DNA from: JBBQVS01 sp964250805
GTDB taxonomy: Bacteria; Chloroflexota; Ktedonobacteria; Ktedonobacterales; Ktedonobacteraceae
Assembly (NCBI GenBank): GCA_964250805.1
Contig: CAXUHG010000014.1
Span: 7,241-71,240 of the forward strand
Length of the DNA: 64,000 bases
Direction: 5' to 3'
Shown here: piece by piece, positions 50,859 through 60,791 of the stretch
Layout: the number at the start of each line of letters is the position of its first letter
Numbering within the stretch: position 1 is the stretch's first letter
Program-made: the position numbers and the translations under genes
Notes under the pieces: generated by a model
Database searches by the model: none
The model's input: the letters and a program-made list of their open reading frames with translations, nothing else
Told to the model about the DNA's origin: nothing

Positions 50859-52031
50859 TTATTGATCCTCCAAATACTCATATATCGTTCGCGCATCAGG
50901 GTTATCTGTGTCATACTCTAACCCTTGTGTCTCTTCTGATTCGTGAATGTTTTGCAGAAGGTCTACATTCCATAAGGCAGGAGATGGTATCTCCATGTAT
51001 CTCCTGTCTCTGATAAAATCAACGACTCCTGCTGCTTGAGGAAATTCTCTTTTCAGTTCGGTTGAGAGTCGGTCAAGGAGCTTTTGCGCTAACATAGAAG
51101 AATGCTTACCACGTAAGCAACGTATGTACCATTCTGCTAATTTTTCCTCGGTTACGATATCCCGAACGCGACGCATCCAGCTTGTTTGCTTGAGAACAGT
51201 TTCTATCGTCTCTTTTTCCACCACTGTACAAACGACAATGATGTTATCGCTCTCTACCTGATCTACGATGTCTCTGGCAAGCTTGGGATTGAGCGACATA
51301 TGTTTCACTTGTATGACAGGACCGAAATTAGCCCACATATCTAAGCCTCTATCAGAAGCATTCGTTATACCAACTCGATAGACATGGGCAGGCATGGTGT
51401 ATTCGTATTTCCCATTGGAGAGGCCAAGCAAAATAGTGGATAGGTCGGAGAACTCAGCAAGTATGGTTCCCTTGCTTTCAGGAACACTTATCGTTACTTG
51501 GGCATTTAGCTCTACAACGATGGTTTCCATTAAGCTGTAGACAACAACTTCGTATACTTTGTCTATACTCCGTCTGATTGCTCGACTTTGAAATGCCTGA
51601 AATAGTGATGATACGTTAAAGGTTTGAGGGTTCGCACTATTGACAATGGTGATAATTCCTGCTACTGCCTCTTGTGTCGCTTGAAAGCGTAGATAAATAT
51701 ACTTTTCGACTGCTCCACCACTCTTTTTGTTTTCTAAATCTAGGACGGCGAGTAGGTTGGGCGTCATCGCGTTCGCTTCCCACACATTGTCTTGATAGCG
51801 TGAACTGGAAGTAGAGCCTGCCTTCTGTTTCTGTAAAAACTTTGAGCATACCTCATCGCGCCAGCGACGTGATTTTACTCTATACGTTTCTAGCACACTT
51901 GTATCTAAATCAGGTATACCCAATCTGGATTTATAGAGTACCTCAGCTATCTGTATGGGTTTGTACCACTGAACTCTGGCAATGTTAATGATGTGGTCTA
52001 AACGGTCTTTAGCTTCTTCGAGCGAGGGCAT
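50859..52031 (-). CDS. HaeII-family type II restriction endonuclease
   Basis: 390 residues from ATG 52031; an ATG at 52040 lies too near the ribosome-binding site AGGAGAG. N-terminus LEEAKDRLDHIINIARVQWYKPIQIAEVLY then LETYRVKSRRWRDEVC matches HaeII-type enzymes. A probable PD-ExK-like site is in RGLDMWANFGPVIQVKHMS (Asp and the QVK segment). HaeII cuts RGCGCY, but the specificity here is only a guess. It follows its methyltransferase by about 35 bases in the same operon. Confidence 0.78.
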   Translation of the reverse strand: MPSLEEAKDRLDHIINIARVQWYKPIQIAEVLYKSRLGIPDLDTSVLETYRVKSRRWRDEVCSKFLQKQKAGSTSSSRYQDNVWEANAMTPNLLAVLDLENKKSGGAVEKYIYLRFQATQEAVAGIITIVNSANPQTFNVSSLFQAFQSRAIRRSIDKVYEVVVYSLMETIVVELNAQVTISVPESKGTILAEFSDLSTILLGLSNGKYEYTMPAHVYRVGITNASDRGLDMWANFGPVIQVKHMSLNPKLARDIVDQVESDNIIVVCTVVEKETIETVLKQTSWMRRVRDIVTEEKLAEWYIRCLRGKHSSMLAQKLLDRLSTELKREFPQAAGVVDFIRDRRYMEIPSPALWNVDLLQNIHESEETQGLEYDTDNPDARTIYEYLEDQ

Positions 52032-52066
52032 ATCTAACATCTCTCCTCTAACTCTTTACCTAGCAC

Positions 52067-53050
52067 TTAAATTGCGGTCAATTCTTCACCTAAGAGTGCC
52101 TGTTGTACTACTCTAGCCTTCGGCTCCCCCTCAAGCACGTCCAACACCGAGCGTACAACCGCCTCAACCACAGGAACGGCAACCGAATTACCTGTTAGCT
52201 TCCTCATAGTGCCGTAGTTACACACAATTTGGTAGGTATCGGGGAAGCCCTGCAATCTCAGCATTTCGCGCTCCGTAAGCCGTCGCTCTCCATCAACTAA
52301 CAGGTAGTTGTAGGAGGCACCTGCTCTTAATGCACACGAATAGGGGTAGGCACTGATATGACCGCCCTTGTTTTCATGCCAGACGGTGCGATGGTCGAGT
52401 ACTTGATCGCGTTTCGCAAGGCGATTTGCACGAATTTTTTGCGATGCGTAATAGAAGTCGTCAACCTCTTTTTCCAGAATGTCGTCGAGCGTTCGCACTG
52501 CTGAAGGGCGTTGAGGCCATGTGTGTGTCACTGAATCAAGAAAGCCGACAATGAATACACGTTCGCGTTTATGAGGAACGCCGAAATCAAGGGCATTGAG
52601 TACTTTGAAATGAGTGTTTTTGTAGCCAAGGTCGTGCAGTGTTTCGAGAATACGTTTGAGGGTACGTCCATTGTCGTGCCCCACAAGCTGTTTCACATTT
52701 TCCAATACGAACGCTCTCGGACGTTTTTCTGCCAAGATACGAGCAATATCGAAAAAGAGTGTACCGCGTGTATCTTCAAAGCCTAAACGTGAACCGATGA
52801 TGCTAAATGGTTGGCACGGAAAACCCGCAAATAAAATATCGTGATCGGGAATAGTAGCAGCATCCACCTGACAAATATCACCAACTGGCCTTTCGCCAAA
52901 GTTTGCTTCATAGGTTTGCTGACAATCAGGATCAATATCTGATGAGAAGACACAAATGGGTATTATGCCTCGTTCTTGACATACGTTCTCAGTCGCTAAA
53001 CGGAATCCACCAATGCCACAAAATAAATCTATGTACCTAAGCTGATTCAT
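52067..53050 (-). CDS. DNA (cytosine-5) methyltransferase
   Basis: 327 residues from ATG 53050, which follows CGGAGGA (the track start at 53092 is less likely). Conserved C5-methylase motifs: YIDLFCGIGGFRLA (I), FAGFPCQPFSIIG (IV, catalytic Cys), LENVKQL (VI), HKRERVFIVGF (VIII) and a C-terminal motif IX-X region (MRKLTGNSVAVPVV). Protects the host from the adjacent restriction enzyme. The pair forms an operon with methyltransferase first. Confidence 0.95.
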   Translation of the reverse strand: MNQLRYIDLFCGIGGFRLATENVCQERGIIPICVFSSDIDPDCQQTYEANFGERPVGDICQVDAATIPDHDILFAGFPCQPFSIIGSRLGFEDTRGTLFFDIARILAEKRPRAFVLENVKQLVGHDNGRTLKRILETLHDLGYKNTHFKVLNALDFGVPHKRERVFIVGFLDSVTHTWPQRPSAVRTLDDILEKEVDDFYYASQKIRANRLAKRDQVLDHRTVWHENKGGHISAYPYSCALRAGASYNYLLVDGERRLTEREMLRLQGFPDTYQIVCNYGTMRKLTGNSVAVPVVEAVVRSVLDVLEGEPKARVVQQALLGEELTAI

Positions 53051-53191
53051 GTATCCTCCGTTGTCTCTAGGTTGAAGCCTATTGTAACACAAAATAGCGT
53101 GAGCTATTGAAACTATAGATAAAAATTATCAACGTGAGACAAGCAAACGTACCCTATTTATTACCTCAAAACGCTTTGAACATATAGCACA

Positions 53192-53731
53192 TCACGTATA
53201 AATAATCCCCTCTTTATAGCTATACCGCGCCGTCTCCCAATCCAACACATCAGCCAACTCCGCCTTGAACGCCGCCAACTCCTCCTCACGTACCGCCTCA
53301 TCCGGCATCTCGGTATCTTTCCACACAATGCTAATTTCGATGGACGTAGGATCAGCAACATCTCGCAAAATGTATCGCTGCACGGAGCCAGTAAATAAAT
53401 ATTGCTTTGCCTTGGATATATTCTGTAGCTTTTGTACAAACGCATCTTGTTGATTAGGGCGAACCTGTACTTGAATATCCGTTCTCAATAACTTGCTACG
53501 CGAATTATAAGTGCGCCAGGGCAGAGGTCTTTTGCGTGTGCGCCCAGGAGGATTAAACCGAAAGCGTTCTACAGCTTCTCTAGGAATAAAGAGCATATGC
53601 CCTTTACGCATAGTAGGAATACGCTCACTACGAATGTAATCATACATTCTGCTGTATGAAATACCAAGCAATGTAGCCGCTTCATGAGTAGAAATGAAAT
53701 CAGAAAATTTTACTTGATCGTCTCTTTCCAT
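53192..53731 (-). CDS. HTH DNA-binding protein with C-terminal extension
   Basis: 179 residues. An excisionase-like winged HTH at about 8-58 (FISTHEAATLLGISYSRMYD, then YIRSERIPTMRKGHMLFIPRE) is followed by a basic linker (RTRKRPLPWR) and a C-terminal domain (about 85-170) with the pattern of an antibiotic-biosynthesis-monooxygenase fold (VQVRPNQQDAFVQKLQ, SIEISIVWKDTE). It could sense a small molecule. It lies 100 bases upstream of the methyltransferase in the same direction and may regulate the restriction-modification pair. The start has a weak ribosome-binding site. Confidence 0.7.
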   Translation of the reverse strand: MERDDQVKFSDFISTHEAATLLGISYSRMYDYIRSERIPTMRKGHMLFIPREAVERFRFNPPGRTRKRPLPWRTYNSRSKLLRTDIQVQVRPNQQDAFVQKLQNISKAKQYLFTGSVQRYILRDVADPTSIEISIVWKDTEMPDEAVREEELAAFKAELADVLDWETARYSYKEGIIYT

Positions 53732-53876
53732 AAAGATAAGGTATATTTATTCGTATTTGATAGTAAATTTGAAATATATATATGCCTTTGATGACAAATA
53801 CAAATGTATATGCTATACTTCATATCGACACTTGGATAAAGGAAGATTAACGACGTATTCACAGCGCACCAATGGA

Positions 53877-54017
53877 TTTTCGTAGGGACCAGATGTATCG
53901 CGTCCGTCGCTCAATGAATTGAGCGAGATTCTTGTGGGTTTGCACAGAAGTCGTTCCAGACATGATCTCGCGTGATAAATCACGCATCGGACGCGATACA
54001 TCTGGTCCCTACGAAAA
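53877..54017. repeat. Inverted repeat, family A, copy 10
   Basis: TTTTCGTAGGGACCAGATGT / ACATCTGGTCCCTACGAAAA with ATCGCGTCCG arms and an inner TCAATGAATTGAGC hairpin. Located between the divergent HTH and methyltransferase genes. Confidence 0.9.
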
Positions 54018-54087
54018 GATGTTAAGCAAAAGATGTTGATCTAAGAATTGATGTGTGAAAAGTAACAAGCAAAAGGAAAGAACAACA

Positions 54088-54906
54088 ATGAGTACCTATC
54101 AACAGTCTTTACCAGAACAGGGTGTACGAGGGCAAGAGCAAGTGGCGGATGAGATGGCGTGGCTTGTACGACGACAGCAGCAGCTAGAGGCGTTGCAGGG
54201 CGGGTTGTTACCAGCAATAGTCAACGTCAAGCGCATGCATCGTGTGCTTGACGTGGCGTGTGGTGCTGGTATCTGGGCACAGGCGATGGCAACTTGTTAT
54301 CCTCATCTACAGATGATTGGCGTTGAGAACGATGTCCGCGCCATCGAGCAAGCGCGTATGTACTTACCCGAAGGTATCAGCAACGTGAGATATTTTACAC
54401 AGGATATTCATAAACTGGACAATGGAATGTTTGCGAACGCGAGCTTTGACCTTATTCATCTGCGCTTTCTGGAGGCACAGGTTACATGTCCACAATTCTC
54501 ACCACTACTTCACGTTCTCTATTCTCTCTGTCGTAGAAATGGATGTATTGTATGGAGTGAGGCGGAGCTACCTTTGACAACAAGTGCGGCGTGCGACTAT
54601 CTTGAGTCGTTGTTATTGACAGCGTTGGAGGGAGAACAACGTGCGTTTTCACCAGGCTTCTCGCTCTCGCTAGGCATAGGCTCACGTATGCAATGGTGGT
54701 TGTATGAAGCGCGTTTTGTTCTCAAGCACAATGTTGGGGAGACGATCATGATTAACGCAGGAACGCCACAACATACGCTTTTCGTCGAGGAATTGGAGTG
54801 GTTCGCATACCGCATCCGTCCATTTCTGCTGCAAGCGAATGTCGTCACCGCTCCCGATTATGATGCACTTACAGCGCAATTTACACGAAGAGCTGCGTCA
54901 GCGTGA
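54088..54906 (+). CDS. SAM-dependent methyltransferase
   Basis: 272 residues from ATG 54088, which follows AAGGAAAG; a GTG at 54055 is less likely. Class I Rossmann-type methyltransferase: VLDVACGAGIWAQAMA (motif I, about 62-77), IGVENDVRAI (acidic ribose-binding residue) and FTQDIHKLD, then SFDLIHLRFLEAQV. Substrate unknown. Ends near a large hairpin terminator. Confidence 0.85.
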   Translation: MSTYQQSLPEQGVRGQEQVADEMAWLVRRQQQLEALQGGLLPAIVNVKRMHRVLDVACGAGIWAQAMATCYPHLQMIGVENDVRAIEQARMYLPEGISNVRYFTQDIHKLDNGMFANASFDLIHLRFLEAQVTCPQFSPLLHVLYSLCRRNGCIVWSEAELPLTTSAACDYLESLLLTALEGEQRAFSPGFSLSLGIGSRMQWWLYEARFVLKHNVGETIMINAGTPQHTLFVEELEWFAYRIRPFLLQANVVTAPDYDALTAQFTRRAASA

Positions 54907-54954
54907 TTTTCAAGGTGTGTTTCGTCTACGCTCAATGGTTGCATACAAAATATA

Positions 54955-55012
54955 AAAACGAAAAGGATGTGCCTGTGCCCACGTGTGGGCACAGGCACAT
55001 CCTTTTCGTTTT
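54955..55012. terminator. Long bidirectional terminator
   Basis: Perfect 28-nt arms 54955-54982 and 54985-55012 with a 2-nt centre, flanked by AAAATAT and TTTTCATATTTT. Between convergent methyltransferase and cytidylate-kinase-like genes. Confidence 0.88.
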
Positions 55013-55022
55013 CATATTTTCT

Positions 55023-55778
55023 CTATCTTACCACTGGTGGACGTATATCCCCAGGCAGTCCAGGATAACGTGCCAGACCCGATCCAGGACCAAGTTGCTC
55101 TGCAGGTATCGAGAGCCGTTTCGCCTTGTCCTCTAATGCTGTAATAGCAAGTGAGGCGATGCTGTCCAGATCGAGAACTGCACTATTGACTACCAGATCG
55201 TACAGGTGTGGGTCTTCCGATTGCAGATTTTGCGTTGTTTGAAGGTAGCGCATGCGGTCACGATCCTTCAACTGGATACGCTCTTCTGCCTCCCTTTGGT
55301 CTAGCCCCTCGCGTTGCATAACATAGGAAACGCGAGCAGCTAGTGGTGCTATCACACGCACATGCAGTACATCGCGCCGCTCTGTCAGCAATGCCTGTGA
55401 GCCGCGCCCGACTATGACCACGTGCCCATCATTCACCGCCGCTTTTACCACATCCGAGAGTGCCTTTTGATAGTCTTCCTGCTCTCTTTCGGGCGAAACA
55501 GGCGGCAGAACGGGGGCACCAACGGCTAGATTGGGATCGACATTTTGCATGCTACGTAAGAGGCGCGAGATGAAGCCCTCAGTATGCTCATCACGGGCCG
55601 CAGCCTCGTCCTCGCTCATCCCCAACGTTCGTGCCACACGCACCACAATTTCATGGTCAACCAGTCGCCACCCAAGCTGCTGCGCGATACGCCTTGCCAC
55701 CTCACCTCCACCGCTACCATACTCGCGCGAAATCGTAACTGCCCGCATCGAATCTACTGCATTTGAACGCTGAACCAT
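55023..55778 (-). CDS. Cytidylate kinase-like protein
   Basis: 251 residues. VTISREYGSGGGEVARRIAQQLGWRLVDHEIV (about 13-44) carries a P-loop-like GSGGGE and the Asp-His strand of the cytidylate-kinase-like family, followed by a helical segment, VIVGRGSQALLTERRDVLHVRVIAPL and an Arg-rich lid (KDRDRMRYLQ). The family is a diverged kinase; nucleotide substrate unproven. ATG 55778 follows CAGGAGG. The C-terminal tail is Pro/Gly-rich. Confidence 0.85.
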   Translation of the reverse strand: MVQRSNAVDSMRAVTISREYGSGGGEVARRIAQQLGWRLVDHEIVVRVARTLGMSEDEAAARDEHTEGFISRLLRSMQNVDPNLAVGAPVLPPVSPEREQEDYQKALSDVVKAAVNDGHVVIVGRGSQALLTERRDVLHVRVIAPLAARVSYVMQREGLDQREAEERIQLKDRDRMRYLQTTQNLQSEDPHLYDLVVNSAVLDLDSIASLAITALEDKAKRLSIPAEQLGPGSGLARYPGLPGDIRPPVVR

Positions 55779-55946
55779 CGTACAAACCTCCTGCTTGTAC
55801 CGCGTCGTACCAGAAATCTGAGGCGACGTGTCTATCTCTGGTACTCTGTACCAAAACACATTTTCATGCCGATATTACTCGTCACTACTAAGTATATTTC
55901 GTGGTTACAGATGTGTCAAATATGCGTCTATTGCACACATTTACGC

Positions 55947-58028
55947 TCAAGCAGGTGCTTGCCACACCTCAAACACATTGCCCAGATTACCGTCACTAAC
56001 CGAGGCGAGATACTCGCCATTGGGCGACCACTGCACGTCTAGCACCTGATTGGAATGGCTGTGGTATGTTGCGACAATCTTGCCTGTTTTTACATTCCAC
56101 ACTTGAATGGTGTTGTTGTGCGAATGTGCAAATTCGTCTTTGCTAAGCGTCGCAATATAATGCTCATCGGGCGACCACAATTCATTGCTGTGTTCGATCA
56201 CCGTGTTGAGCGTTGCCCCGTTGGAATACATACTTATCTGACGCCCTGTCGTAACATCCCACACTACCATATTTTTTTTGTCTGTACTCTCCGTTACAAG
56301 ATACTTTCCAGATGGAGAAAATTCATAAAATCCGTAAAATCCGCCAGCAGCAATTTGCACGTCTAACTCAGTATGAAAAGTGTTGTTATCCAGTGTGCGT
56401 AGCTCCCTGAGTTGTGATGCAGAGTCCGATGACAGAATAGCAAGACGTGTGCCATTTTGTAGCCAGTATGCTGTATCTATATAAGAAGATGATGATGGAA
56501 GAGCAATTGTATGAGTATTTACAACTTGTCCAGTTGTCGCATTCCATATCTGAAATGCATTCTTGCTGGTAGCCGCCACCATCTGTGTGCCATCTGCTGA
56601 TAAATTTACACTCGTAGGAACGGTAATCAGTGTTTGCCCATTGATTTGACCTGAGCCATCATAACCATATGACACCTGTTTTATAAGTGGTGCATGAAGC
56701 AGGGCAAGGCGTTTTCCTGTCGCAACGTCCCATGTCTGTACTACACCCGTCATAGACTCAGAAAGCAATATACCTTGATGCTGCCTAGACCACTGTATGC
56801 CTTGTATTTTTGATGAGTCACCGCGATATGTTGCGATCTTTTTTGCCGTCATGATATCCCAGATTTCAATAGTACCATCGCTCTTACCAAATGCAAGCCG
56901 CGTATCATCTGGGGAGATGCTGGTTGGTGGCGGCTGAGGTAGATTGGAAAAATCATTACTATTCGTAGGTTTATGCAGGATTGTTTTGTCCTGATACGTA
57001 ATAGAGAGCAATTTATGTCCAGCGACAACATCCCATACTTCTATTGCAATCTGACCCGTTCCGTTGTCTGCACTACTGTTAATAAGATAGCGACCATCTG
57101 GCGTCCAGTTAAATTGTGGAACTGCACCTATGCCGTTTCCAGAAAGCGTTCTATTCGCTACAAGGCCAAACACATCTTGTTGTGCCTCAGCTTTTGTGTT
57201 GACATTGACGACTGTCACGTTTTCAAGTTGATATGGGTCGCTCTCGATAAGATACCGGCTATCTGATGACCACTGGATTTGTGGGCTTTGCATCTCGTTT
57301 GTTGTTGTTAGCAGAGGAACATCAAGATTTTTCTTCTGGGCAGTAGATGAAAAGGGAAGTTTTTGTGTTACCGCAAGCCACGAAAAGACAACTCCTAGCA
57401 CAACAACCACCGCCAGCACTCCGCCTGTAATGCCTAACACTTTACGTCTATTGCTGCGTTGCTCTGCCGTTGCTACGTTCTCTGAACGCTGTATATCGCC
57501 TTGTGAATCCATGAGCCTACCCTCATTTCCTGAGATATGAAACGTGTCTAGTAAGAAGTTATCGACCGCCGTTATCGTAGAAAAGACTGCATCTCGTATA
57601 TTTCTTATAGTCGTAGAGTATGCAATCGTTTTGAGGGTACGCTGCTGAACGAATGCTGCTGTCTCACGCACAAATTTGTTATCATCACTGAGAAGTGCAG
57701 AAGTAGATGCCGACTCTCCTAAACCTTCCAACGTCAATATCGTAGCCTCACGCACAAGCCAAGAGGAGTCATTAAGACACACAAGCACACGCTCAAGTGG
57801 TACCTGCTTACCCCATTGCTCCAATGCTCGTAATGCCACCGCTCGCACCGACTCGTCTTCGTCGTCCAACGCTGCTAGCAGAGTTGCTAGTGGTGCCTGC
57901 TGTAGAGCGTTTAAGCGTAGGCTGAGGGGCGTTTGTTCGCTAGCTGCTTGTGTTATGTCGAGTCCTAAGCGGCTCATTAACGTAGGTAAGAGCGAGCCGG
58001 GAGCGCGTTCTTGCTGCTCATCTCTCAT
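55947..58028 (-). CDS. HEAT-repeat / WD40 membrane protein, paired with sigma factor
   Basis: 693 residues. N-terminal HEAT-like repeats (about 45-165; ESVRAVALRALEQWG, SWLVREATILTLEGLGE) lie on the cytoplasmic side, a single membrane helix at about 200-222 (VLGITGGVLAVVVVLGVVFSW), then an external WD40 beta-propeller of about seven blades (VWDVATGKRL, IQVWNVKTGKIV). Layout suggests a membrane sensor. The gene starts one base after the sigma factor gene (58030) ends. The N-terminal repeats might sequester that sigma factor, by analogy to anti-sigma factors; no zinc anti-sigma motif is seen. Confidence 0.88.
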   Translation of the reverse strand: MRDEQQERAPGSLLPTLMSRLGLDITQAASEQTPLSLRLNALQQAPLATLLAALDDEDESVRAVALRALEQWGKQVPLERVLVCLNDSSWLVREATILTLEGLGESASTSALLSDDNKFVRETAAFVQQRTLKTIAYSTTIRNIRDAVFSTITAVDNFLLDTFHISGNEGRLMDSQGDIQRSENVATAEQRSNRRKVLGITGGVLAVVVVLGVVFSWLAVTQKLPFSSTAQKKNLDVPLLTTTNEMQSPQIQWSSDSRYLIESDPYQLENVTVVNVNTKAEAQQDVFGLVANRTLSGNGIGAVPQFNWTPDGRYLINSSADNGTGQIAIEVWDVVAGHKLLSITYQDKTILHKPTNSNDFSNLPQPPPTSISPDDTRLAFGKSDGTIEIWDIMTAKKIATYRGDSSKIQGIQWSRQHQGILLSESMTGVVQTWDVATGKRLALLHAPLIKQVSYGYDGSGQINGQTLITVPTSVNLSADGTQMVAATSKNAFQIWNATTGQVVNTHTIALPSSSSYIDTAYWLQNGTRLAILSSDSASQLRELRTLDNNTFHTELDVQIAAGGFYGFYEFSPSGKYLVTESTDKKNMVVWDVTTGRQISMYSNGATLNTVIEHSNELWSPDEHYIATLSKDEFAHSHNNTIQVWNVKTGKIVATYHSHSNQVLDVQWSPNGEYLASVSDGNLGNVFEVWQAPA

Positions 58029-58029
58029 G

Positions 58030-58632
58030 TCACCTTACCTCCTTTACATCTTGTGATAGCAATTGACGTAATAACTTTGTGCCACGATGCACATTTGATT
58101 TCACCGTCCCAAGTGGCTGCCTGAGCCGTTCAGCGATTTCGTCGTAGCGCAAATTCTCAAAATAATACAGCTTTATCGTCTCCTGATAGCCTCGTGGCAA
58201 AGTTTCAACGAGAGCTAAAAGTTCACGCGAATCCTCTTGAAGGCAGGCGGCGATATCAGGTTCAAGCGTGCTATCCTCAAGCGCGAGCAACGGACTATTT
58301 TCCGAGAGGTCAAGCGGTACAGTAGGCAAGCGCATATTTCTTGCACGACTATCGCGCAGATAGTTATAGTAGACGTTGCGCGTAATCTCATAGAGCCACG
58401 CTTCGAGTTTCAGCACTCGAATACGTTCGCCAGGATAACTTTTCAATGCATAATATGCCCGCTCCAACGCATCCAGCACAATCTCCTCCGCTATTTGTGG
58501 ATTAGAGATACGCGACAGCACAAAGGCGTATAAGCGATCCTGATACACGCGTACCAATCGCTCAAACGTGCCATTCAGGTCTACCGCCAGCATCGCTAGT
58601 AGTTCCGGTACCAACTCGTTGCCGCGCTTCAT
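58030..58632 (-). CDS. ECF-type RNA polymerase sigma factor
   Basis: 200 residues from ATG 58632 (MKRGNELVPEL), which follows AAGGGAAG; the frame is open upstream to 58776, but that part covers the hairpin at 58703-58755. Region 2 (about 20-90; VRVYQDRLYAFVLSRISNPQ, IAEEIVLDALERAYYAL) and region 4 (about 135-190; LPRGYQETIKLYYFENLRYD, EIAERLRQPLGTVKSNVHRG) are present, separated by an acidic linker. It precedes the HEAT-WD40 gene, and the pair is repeated at 58.8-61.4 kb. Confidence 0.93.
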   Translation of the reverse strand: MKRGNELVPELLAMLAVDLNGTFERLVRVYQDRLYAFVLSRISNPQIAEEIVLDALERAYYALKSYPGERIRVLKLEAWLYEITRNVYYNYLRDSRARNMRLPTVPLDLSENSPLLALEDSTLEPDIAACLQEDSRELLALVETLPRGYQETIKLYYFENLRYDEIAERLRQPLGTVKSNVHRGTKLLRQLLSQDVKEVR

Positions 58633-58702
58633 CGCTTCCCTTTGCACTTCTCTTTTGCCTCGCCATAGGACTATAACACGACGGAGTAGAAAAGAGTTGC
58701 AA

Positions 58703-58755
58703 CACAAAACAAAGAGCGATGAGATACAACAAATCTCATCGCTCTTTGTTTTGTG
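58703..58755 (-). terminator. Terminator of the second HEAT-WD40 gene
   Basis: Perfect 23-nt arms (58703-58725, 58733-58755) with loop ACAACAA; U-rich on the minus strand. It begins just after the 60788-58773 gene, so it isolates the two sigma/sensor units. Confidence 0.8.
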
Positions 58756-58772
58756 CTGCATAATGCAATGCG

Positions 58773-60788
58773 TCAATCAATACCCTGCACAATCTCAACC
58801 GTCCTATTATCGAGTGCTACGGCGATTGTCTCGTGATCGGGCGACCACTGTAAGTAAGGGGCTGTATGCGTGTGCAAGTCGAAACTGTAGCGTACCTGTC
58901 CCGTCATTGCATCGAATATACGCACCTCGCCATTTTGTTTTACCGAGATGAGGTTTTGTGGGTCAAACCATGTGGTAGTGTCCGTACCAACGTTTGACAA
59001 AAGATTACTATTGACATGATAGTTTGCGACGCGTTTCCCTGTAGTTGCATCCCATATTTGTACAGTATTGATGCCGTCACTGGCCTCTACAAACTTGCCA
59101 TCAGGAGAAAGGTGAGGTCCGTCAAGTGATGCGTCGCTAGGAATGCGTAATATTGTCTTTCCTGTAGTACTATCCCACAGCAAATTTTCACGATTACTAA
59201 AAGATAGAACATGTCTGCCATCAATGCTATAGAATAACTTCGGCATTGTTGTATGTCCCGTATAGGTAATAAGCTTGCGACCAGTAACAGCATCCCATAC
59301 TCGTATAGATGTATTCGCTCTGGGGTTAGACTGTGCGGGAAACAAATCTGCAACCATAATCTTTGTAGCGTTAAGCCAACCAGCTACGCCTGTTGCAGTA
59401 TCTTTCATACTTTGTAATTTGGTCCCCGTGAACGGGTCCCATATCTGTATAGGACTGCCCTCATATGATACAAGGAGCCGTTTGTTATCAGGAGACCATG
59501 CGATACTTGTAGGGGTAGAGTTGTTAGATTGTAAACCCGTAGTAAAAACCATTGCGGTTTTGCCTGTCTCGACGTTCCATATTCGTACAATGCCAGTATG
59601 GTCGTTTGTTGCAATATATCGGTTGTCCGATGACCACTCAACATTTGATAGCGTCACAGCGTCTCTATACGTTATAATCGCACGCCCCGTTCTCGTGTCC
59701 CATACTCTTAGTAGATTATCCTTTGCTTGACTTACGTATTTGTCAGTGAGCATGATATCGCCAGGTGCTTGTGCGTCTGCATCCTTAACGCTGAGTGTCT
59801 TGGTGAGTTTGTTGGTTGCAATATCCCATACATACACATCGTCTGTTTGATGGAAGTATGCTGGCTCTCCAAAGTTAGACAGAACTATCTGCTTTCCATC
59901 AGAAGACCATACGGTTGCAAATGTTCCCGAAAGATGCTGTTGCAGTAAAACAGTACCAGCGGTGGATGTGTGAAATCTTTGGCTCACAATCAACCACGAC
60001 GCTACAAGCCCCAGAATAAGTACAGCGGCAAGTATGCCTTCCACAATACGTATCATTGGCTTGTGTGCTTTTCTCGTAGGTCTCGTCTCTGTCTGCCTAT
60101 TCTCGTTGACGTATGTGTGTTCTCGTAACATAGCTCGACCTCCTTTTGTTCTTGGCAAGAACCATAAAAAATTCATATAGCCGTAGACTTTGGCTAACAC
60201 GCTTTCTGTCTGTCGCATTGAAGTTTGTTGCGTACCTACGTGCAATTGAGTATGACCGTTGTGTTGTTCCTTGCTCGCTCCTGGTACCGATAGCGGTTGT
60301 ATGACGATCTGGTCTCCGTGTATCTCTTGTAACATCATCGTTGCTGCATCACGAACTGCGTTATCCTCGTCACTTTGAGCGGTGTCGAGTAGTTCAATTG
60401 GAGGATAAGGACTGCTGCCTAATACAAAGACAGCCGTTTCACGAACATGCCAATCGGGGTCGTGCAAAGCGACGTGCAATCTTTCTAGCAGTTTCTCATC
60501 GTTCGTATGCCCTAGTACGCGTACCGCTGTTGCTCTTACCGATGCATCGCTATCTTTGAGCAATGCTAAGAGTGTCTCTGCGGGTAGCTGTGTATGTTGA
60601 CGACCTAAAGCTTCTACTGCTGCAAGGCGTGTCTGCCAATCGTCGGTGTGCAACTGGTGAAGGGTTTCTGCCAACGAAGGAGTCGTGTTATTATTCGATG
60701 CGTCTAATCCTAAACGTGCCATGACGTTCGGTATCAATGTGTCAGGAGCGCGATTTTCTGGCTCGAATTGTTCTGGCTGTTGTCTCAT
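58773..60788 (-). CDS. HEAT-repeat / WD40 membrane protein, second paralogue
   Basis: 671 residues, parallel to the 55947-58028 protein: HEAT repeats (about 45-165; TDDWQTRLAAVEALGRQ, DPDWHVRETAVFVLG), a membrane helix (about 245-268, IVEGILAAVLILGLVASWLIV) and WD40 blades (VRIWNVETGKTAMVF, IRVWDAVTGRKLITYTGH). By eye the N-termini are clearly homologous, the propellers more diverged. The gene starts 3 bases after its sigma factor gene ends. The cytoplasmic HEAT repeats are likely protein-binding. Confidence 0.88.
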   Translation of the reverse strand: MRQQPEQFEPENRAPDTLIPNVMARLGLDASNNNTTPSLAETLHQLHTDDWQTRLAAVEALGRQHTQLPAETLLALLKDSDASVRATAVRVLGHTNDEKLLERLHVALHDPDWHVRETAVFVLGSSPYPPIELLDTAQSDEDNAVRDAATMMLQEIHGDQIVIQPLSVPGASKEQHNGHTQLHVGTQQTSMRQTESVLAKVYGYMNFLWFLPRTKGGRAMLREHTYVNENRQTETRPTRKAHKPMIRIVEGILAAVLILGLVASWLIVSQRFHTSTAGTVLLQQHLSGTFATVWSSDGKQIVLSNFGEPAYFHQTDDVYVWDIATNKLTKTLSVKDADAQAPGDIMLTDKYVSQAKDNLLRVWDTRTGRAIITYRDAVTLSNVEWSSDNRYIATNDHTGIVRIWNVETGKTAMVFTTGLQSNNSTPTSIAWSPDNKRLLVSYEGSPIQIWDPFTGTKLQSMKDTATGVAGWLNATKIMVADLFPAQSNPRANTSIRVWDAVTGRKLITYTGHTTMPKLFYSIDGRHVLSFSNRENLLWDSTTGKTILRIPSDASLDGPHLSPDGKFVEASDGINTVQIWDATTGKRVANYHVNSNLLSNVGTDTTTWFDPQNLISVKQNGEVRIFDAMTGQVRYSFDLHTHTAPYLQWSPDHETIAVALDNRTVEIVQGID

Positions 60789-60791
60789 GAT

